NCBI GenBank assembly: GCA_021805485.1
Contig: JAJZFF010000676.1
Location: 1-11,474, forward strand
Direction of reading: 5' to 3'
DNA from: Pseudomonadota bacterium
GTDB lineage: Bacteria > Pseudomonadota > Alphaproteobacteria > Acetobacterales > Acetobacteraceae
Length of the DNA: 11,474 bases
The notes beneath the pieces are model-generated. The model had not been told where the DNA came from. It worked only from the letters and a program-made list of their open reading frames with translations, and ran no database searches. Position numbers and translations under genes: made by a program. Positions 8,276 to 11,474 of the stretch are shown piece after piece. Position 1 is the stretch's first letter. Each line of letters starts with the position of its first letter.

Positions 8276-8346
8276 CTCAATAATCGAAATTAAAATTGTA
8301 ACGTTAGGCGGCTCTTAATTATTCGAAAACATAGATATTTGCATTC
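8276..8346. promoter_or_regulatory. AT-rich island in the divergent glpR / chemoreceptor spacer
   Basis: This stretch is strikingly AT-rich within GC-rich DNA and is the likely promoter zone of the divergent spacer. It holds two related elements about 39 bp apart, AATAATCGAAAT (8279-8290) and AATTATTCGAAAA (8317-8329). No convincing plus-strand -35/-10 pair was found for the chemoreceptor gene, and its ATG lacks a clear Shine-Dalgarno. Confidence 0.4.
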
Positions 8347-8361
8347 AACAGAATGGGTCAA
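8332..8361 (-). promoter_or_regulatory. Candidate sigma-70 promoter towards glpR
   Basis: On the minus strand, TTGACC (8361-8356) and TATCTA (8337-8332) are separated by 18 bp. If used, transcription would start near 8325 and give a leader of roughly 200 nt before the leader frame at 8122, passing through the CGAACAT elements. The spacing is plausible but the site abuts the divergent receptor start, so it is tentative. Confidence 0.28.
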
Positions 8362-8366
8362 CCACG

Positions 8367-9884
8367 ATGAACACTTGCCGGGAAACGTTCGCGCAGCGAC
8401 TGGAATTCATCGGGCTCGACGAACAGGTCAGGGGCCGTCTGCGGGACATGCAGCCGGTGCTTGCGCAGGCGGTGCCGGCCGCACTCGCGGATTTCTACGA
8501 GCGCATCCGCCGCAGCCCGGAAGCCCGTGCCTTCTTCGCCACCGACGCCTCGATCGGCACGGCCCGATCCCGCCAGGCCGGCCACTGGACCCGCATCGCC
8601 GAGGCGCGGTTCGACACCGACTATGTCGACGCCGTCACCCGCGTCGGCGAGGTGCACGCCAGGATCGGGCTCGAGCCGCGCTGGTATATCGCCGGTTACG
8701 CGCTCATCCTCGAACAGATCATCGCCGGCGTGCTCGATTCGCGGAAACCGAAACGGCGCCCCCTGTTCCGCCGCGACGCCGAAACCAGCCCGGCCGCCGA
8801 TCTCGGCGCGCTGGTCAAGGCCACCTTCCTCGACATGGATCTCGCGATCGCCGTCTATCTCGAGGAACTCGACCGCCGGCGCCGCGAGGCCGAGGACAAG
8901 GCGGCCGCGACCAACCGCGTGGTAATGGATACGCTCGGCCGCGCCCTTACCGCGCTTGCCGAGGGCAACCTGTCCTACCGCATCACCGAAGGGCTGCCGG
9001 AGGACTATCATCGCCTGGCCGACGATTTCAACGGCGCCCTCAGCCGCCTGTCGGACAGTCTCTCGGGCGTCCGCAAGAGCACCGGCGAGATCAACAACGG
9101 CGTCGACGAGATCGCCCGCGCCGCCGAGGATCTCGCCCGCCGCACCGAGCAGCAGGCCGCCAGCCTCGAACAGACCAGTGCCGCGCTCAACGAGATCACC
9201 TCCGGCGTGCAGAGCACGGCGGAGAACGCCGCGCGCGCGAACACCGCGGCCCAGACGGCCAACGCCGCCGCCGACAGGTCGCACAATATCGTCGCCAACG
9301 CCGTCGCCGCGATGCGGCAGATCGAAACCTCCTCGCGCGAGATCGACCAGATCATCGGCCTGATCGACGAGGTGGCGTTCCAGACCAACCTGCTCGCGCT
9401 CAATGCCGGGGTCGAGGCCGCGCGCGCCGGCGATGCCGGGCGGGGCTTCGCCGTCGTCGCCTCCGAGGTGCGCGCCCTCGCCCACCGCTCGGCCGAGGCC
9501 GCGAAATCGATCAAGGAACTCATCGCCCGGTCCTCGAAACAGGTGGGCGACGGGGTTCGCCTGGTCGGCGAGACCGGCGCCGCGCTGGAGACGATCGCGC
9601 AGAACGTGGTCGCGCTCGAACAGCTCATCACCGAGATTTCCGGCTCCGCCAACCGCCAGGCGCGCAGCCTTGCCGAGGTGAATGCCGCCGCCGGGCAGAT
9701 GAACCAGGCCGTGCAGCAGAACGCCGCCATGGTCGAGCAGACCGCGGCCGCCACCGTGTCGCTGAAGGAGGAAACCGCGAAGCTCGCCGCGCAGGCGGCG
9801 GGCTTCCGCACGGCGCAGGACGCGCCGCCCACTGCGATCCGGCGCAGTGCCGCGCGGCCGCACCCGGTGCCCGTGCCCGCCTGA
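8367..9884 (+). CDS. Globin-coupled soluble chemoreceptor (HemAT-like)
   Basis: A 505-residue methyl-accepting chemotaxis protein with no signal peptide and no membrane helices. Residues about 10-165 are a protoglobin sensor: FYERIRRSPEARAFF, AGHWTRIAEARFDTDYVDAV, then VHARIGLEPRWYIAGYALIL, in which His97 is the expected proximal haem ligand. A linker with HAMP-like sequence (ALTALAEGNLSYRITEGLPE) follows at about 195-245. The signalling domain covers about 260-470, with the conserved hairpin tip DEVAFQTNLLALNAGVEAAR (residues 334-353), which contacts CheA and CheW. Known members sense oxygen and drive aerotaxis. The C-terminus (ARPHPVPVPA) lacks the NWETF-type CheR/CheB tether. No che genes lie nearby, so it would work with an array encoded elsewhere. 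ATG at 8367 fits the family N-terminus, although no clear Shine-Dalgarno precedes it. It is divergent from glpR. Confidence 0.92.
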   Translation: MNTCRETFAQRLEFIGLDEQVRGRLRDMQPVLAQAVPAALADFYERIRRSPEARAFFATDASIGTARSRQAGHWTRIAEARFDTDYVDAVTRVGEVHARIGLEPRWYIAGYALILEQIIAGVLDSRKPKRRPLFRRDAETSPAADLGALVKATFLDMDLAIAVYLEELDRRRREAEDKAAATNRVVMDTLGRALTALAEGNLSYRITEGLPEDYHRLADDFNGALSRLSDSLSGVRKSTGEINNGVDEIARAAEDLARRTEQQAASLEQTSAALNEITSGVQSTAENAARANTAAQTANAAADRSHNIVANAVAAMRQIETSSREIDQIIGLIDEVAFQTNLLALNAGVEAARAGDAGRGFAVVASEVRALAHRSAEAAKSIKELIARSSKQVGDGVRLVGETGAALETIAQNVVALEQLITEISGSANRQARSLAEVNAAAGQMNQAVQQNAAMVEQTAAATVSLKEETAKLAAQAAGFRTAQDAPPTAIRRSAARPHPVPVPA

Positions 9885-9894
9885 TCGACCCCGC

Positions 9895-9924
9895 GCCAGG
9901 GGCCTGAAAAACGCGCCTCCTGGC
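9895..9924 (+). terminator. Stem-loop after the chemoreceptor gene
   Basis: GCCAGGGGC (9895-9903) can pair with GCCTCCTGGC (9915-9924), leaving one bulged base and an 11-nt loop, 11 bp after the receptor stop. No T-run follows. It is a possible weak or Rho-assisted terminator. A smaller hairpin, GTGCC-ATCC-GGCAC at 9942-9955, lies further on. The rest of the gap to 10012 shows only a GGAG ribosome binding site shortly before the next gene. Confidence 0.35.
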
Positions 9925-10012
9925 CCCATCTCCCGTCGCGCGTGCCATCCGGCACAATCGGCGCAGCCCCGCCGGGCTGACGATTCCAGAATTTGAAACG
10001 TGGAGACAGACC

Positions 10013-10888
10013 ATGACGAGCGAGACCGCCTACACACCCCCGAAAATCTGGACGTGGGAGCAGCCCAGCGGCGGACGTTTCGCCAGCATCAACCGCCCGA
10101 TCGCCGGCCCCACCCATGAGAAGGAACTGCCGGTCGGCCGGCATCCGCTCCAGCTCTATTCGCTCGCGACGCCGAACGGGGTGAAGGTCACCGTCATGCT
10201 CGAGGAGCTGCTCGCCCGCGGCCATGCCGGCGCCGAATACGACGCCTGGCTGATCCGCATCGGCGAGGGCGACCAGTTCGGCAGCGGCTTCGTCGCCGCC
10301 AACCCGAACTCCAAGATTCCCGCCCTGGTCGACCATGGCGGCGGCAAGCCCCGCCGGGTGTTCGAGTCCGGCGCCATCCTGCTCTATCTCGCGGAGAAGT
10401 TCGGCGAATTCCTGCCGAAGGACCTCGATGCGCGAACCGAATGCCTCTCCTGGCTGTTCTGGCAGATGGGCAGCGCCCCCTATCTCGGCGGCGGCTTCGG
10501 CCATTTCTACGCCTATGCGCCGGAGAAGTTCGAATATCCGATCAACCGTTTCGCGATGGAAACCAAGCGCCAGCTCGACGTGCTCGACCGCCGGCTCGCC
10601 GAGGCGGAGTACCTCGCGGGCACGGAATACACGATCGCCGACATGGCCGTCTGGCCCTGGTATGGGGGGCTCGTGCTGGGCTGGCTCTACAACGCGGCCG
10701 AATTCCTGCAGGTGCATGAATACCGCAACGTCGTGCGCTGGGCCGAACAGATCCTGGCGCGTCCCGCCGTCCGCCGCGGCCGCATGGTCAACCGCACCTT
10801 CGGCGACCCCGCCGAGCAGCTGCACGAGCGGCACGACGCCTCGGATTTCGAAACCCGCACGCAGGACAAGCTCGTCCCGCAAGGCTGA
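10013..10888 (+). CDS. yghU: Nu-class glutathione S-transferase / disulfide-bond reductase, YghU type
   Basis: A complete 291-residue cytosolic protein that matches E. coli YghU (288 residues) along its length. The N-terminal extension typical of this class is present: TPPKIWTWEQPSGGRFASIN (8-27), then RPIAGPTHEKELPVG and HPLQLYSLATPNGVKVT. The thioredoxin-like domain (about 44-135) has NPNSKIPAL (97-105, cis-Pro) and ESGAILLYLAEKFG, which contact glutathione. The helical domain (about 145-270) contains GGGFGHFYAYAPEKFEYPIN and YTIADMAVWPWYGG. The tail LHERHDASDFET is a hallmark of YghU. The E. coli enzyme binds two glutathiones and reduces disulfides and organic hydroperoxides; the same is inferred here. 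GGAG lies about 9 bases before ATG at 10013. It runs in the same direction as the aldehyde dehydrogenase that follows after 90 bp. Confidence 0.95.
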   Translation: MTSETAYTPPKIWTWEQPSGGRFASINRPIAGPTHEKELPVGRHPLQLYSLATPNGVKVTVMLEELLARGHAGAEYDAWLIRIGEGDQFGSGFVAANPNSKIPALVDHGGGKPRRVFESGAILLYLAEKFGEFLPKDLDARTECLSWLFWQMGSAPYLGGGFGHFYAYAPEKFEYPINRFAMETKRQLDVLDRRLAEAEYLAGTEYTIADMAVWPWYGGLVLGWLYNAAEFLQVHEYRNVVRWAEQILARPAVRRGRMVNRTFGDPAEQLHERHDASDFETRTQDKLVPQG

Positions 10889-10900
10889 CGGGCCGGCCCG

Positions 10901-10968
10901 CCATTCTGCGCTCTGATGTCATTGCCGGGCCGCGCGGCGGCGTGGCAGACTGCGCGGGCGCAGAATGG
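10901..10968 (+). promoter_or_regulatory. Long-range 11-bp inverted repeat covering the next gene's ribosome binding site
   Basis: CCATTCTGCGC (10901-10911) and GCGCAGAATGG (10958-10968) are perfect inverted copies 46 bp apart. In RNA the stem can extend by U10912-G10957 and C10913-G10956. The right arm includes the first two bases of the GGAG Shine-Dalgarno (10967-10970) of the aldehyde dehydrogenase. The left arm begins 12 bp after the yghU stop. It could be a regulator's operator, a 3' end structure for yghU, or a structure limiting translation of the next gene. Confidence 0.5.
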
Positions 10969-10978
10969 AGTTCCCGCC

Positions 10979-11474
10979 GTGGCCGAGCATCCCCGGATTC
11001 ACCGCATCCTCTCCCCCGCCGACGGCACCGAGGTCGCCGCCCGCGCCCTTGCCGGGCCGGCGGAGATCGAGCAGGCGCTGGAGCGGGCCGCCGCCGCGCA
11101 GAAGGCCTGGCGGCGCGTCGGCCTCGCCGAGCGCATGGCGATCTGCGAGCGCTTCGTCGCGCATTTCACCGCCAATGGTGCTGCGATCGCCGCCGAGATC
11201 AGCGCGCAGATGGGAAGGCCGGTGAGCCAGACGCCGGGAGAAATCCGCGGTGTCGCCGAGCGCGCGCGGATGATGATCTCGCTTGCCGCGGAGTCGCTCG
11301 CGCCGGTCCGGCCCGCGCCGGTCGCCGGCTTCGAGCGGTTCATCACCCGCGAGCCGCTCGGCGTCGTCTTCGTCATCGGTGCCTGGAACTATCCCTATCT
11401 GATCACCGTCAACAGCGTCGTCCCCGCGCTGCTCGCCGGCAACGCCGTGGTGCTGAAACAGGCCTCGCAGACAC
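10979..11474 (+). CDS. NAD(P)-dependent aldehyde dehydrogenase, N-terminal part
   Basis: The first 165 codons of an aldehyde dehydrogenase superfamily protein; the frame is open to the window edge. It oxidises an aldehyde to the acid with NAD or NADP. Visible family features are the N-terminal RILSPADGTEVA stretch, the helical AAAAQKAWRRVGLAERMAI segment, EISAQMGRPVSQTPGEIRG, then REPLGVVFVIGAWNYPYL, with Asn137 in WNYP as the oxyanion-hole residue, and GNAVVLKQASQT, with Lys160 placed to bind the cofactor ribose. The catalytic Cys and Glu lie beyond the window, so activity and substrate cannot be judged. GTG at 10979 was chosen because GGAG (10967-10970) lies 8 bases upstream and the family N-terminus starts here; no ATG gives the correct frame nearby. 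It follows yghU by 90 bp, in which an inverted repeat may control its translation. Confidence 0.9.
   Translation, partial: MAEHPRIHRILSPADGTEVAARALAGPAEIEQALERAAAAQKAWRRVGLAERMAICERFVAHFTANGAAIAAEISAQMGRPVSQTPGEIRGVAERARMMISLAAESLAPVRPAPVAGFERFITREPLGVVFVIGAWNYPYLITVNSVVPALLAGNAVVLKQASQT

Noticed and set aside
8358..10882. Minus-strand open frames of 559 and 624 codons opposite the chemoreceptor and yghU
   Set aside because: They are shadows of two clear plus-strand genes, contain no recognisable domain, and cross the intergenic region.
10965..11225. ATG frame of 86 codons at the start of the aldehyde dehydrogenase region
   Set aside because: It lies in a different frame from the dehydrogenase, its ATG overlaps the GGAG motif that serves GTG at 10979, and the product is a proline/arginine-rich shadow.

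Overview
The window is GC-rich (most genes look like roughly 65-68% GC from hand-sampled lines) with alphaproteobacterial-style proteins. The mix of a YdeP-type molybdoenzyme, a soluble globin-coupled chemoreceptor, a complete glp operon and a YghU-type glutathione transferase would fit an acidophilic member of the Acetobacteraceae such as Acidiphilium. That assignment is an inference from gene content, not something a marker gene here proves. No RNA gene, insertion sequence, CRISPR array or phage module was found, and no gene-free gap exceeds about 255 bases.

Layout, left to right. (1) 1-302, plus strand: the C-terminal end of an EAL-domain (cyclic-di-GMP phosphodiesterase type) protein that starts outside the window. 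(2) 400-2691, plus: a complete FdhF/YdeP-family molybdopterin oxidoreductase. (3) 2945-8122, minus: a glycerol catabolic cluster transcribed leftwards in the order glpR (DeoR repressor), glpD (FAD glycerol-3-phosphate dehydrogenase), glpK (glycerol kinase), glpF (aquaglyceroporin). A strong 11-bp stem-loop separates it from the converging ydeP-like gene. A 16-codon reading frame with a good ribosome binding site ends inside the glpR start. (4) 8367-9884, plus: a soluble chemoreceptor with an N-terminal protoglobin domain, divergent from glpR across a 244-bp AT-rich spacer. (5) 10013-10888, plus: a YghU-type glutathione S-transferase. (6) 10979 to the window end, plus: the N-terminal third of an NAD(P)-dependent aldehyde dehydrogenase.

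Functionally the glp genes form one pathway. GlpF admits glycerol, GlpK phosphorylates it, GlpD oxidises glycerol-3-phosphate to dihydroxyacetone phosphate and passes electrons to the quinone pool, and GlpR represses the set until glycerol-3-phosphate builds up. Repeated TTCGT/CGAAC elements in the glpR-glpD gap and upstream of glpR are plausible GlpR operators. The flanking genes (EAL protein, YdeP, globin receptor, YghU, aldehyde dehydrogenase) are not obviously part of that pathway. Redox and oxygen are a loose common theme only.

No clearly new multi-gene system is visible. The points most worth following are the glpR leader frame with a TGATG stop/start overlap, an 11-bp inverted repeat whose right arm covers part of the aldehyde dehydrogenase Shine-Dalgarno, the repeated operator-like elements, and an orphan YdeP enzyme that keeps the formate-dehydrogenase catalytic residues with Cys in place of selenocysteine.
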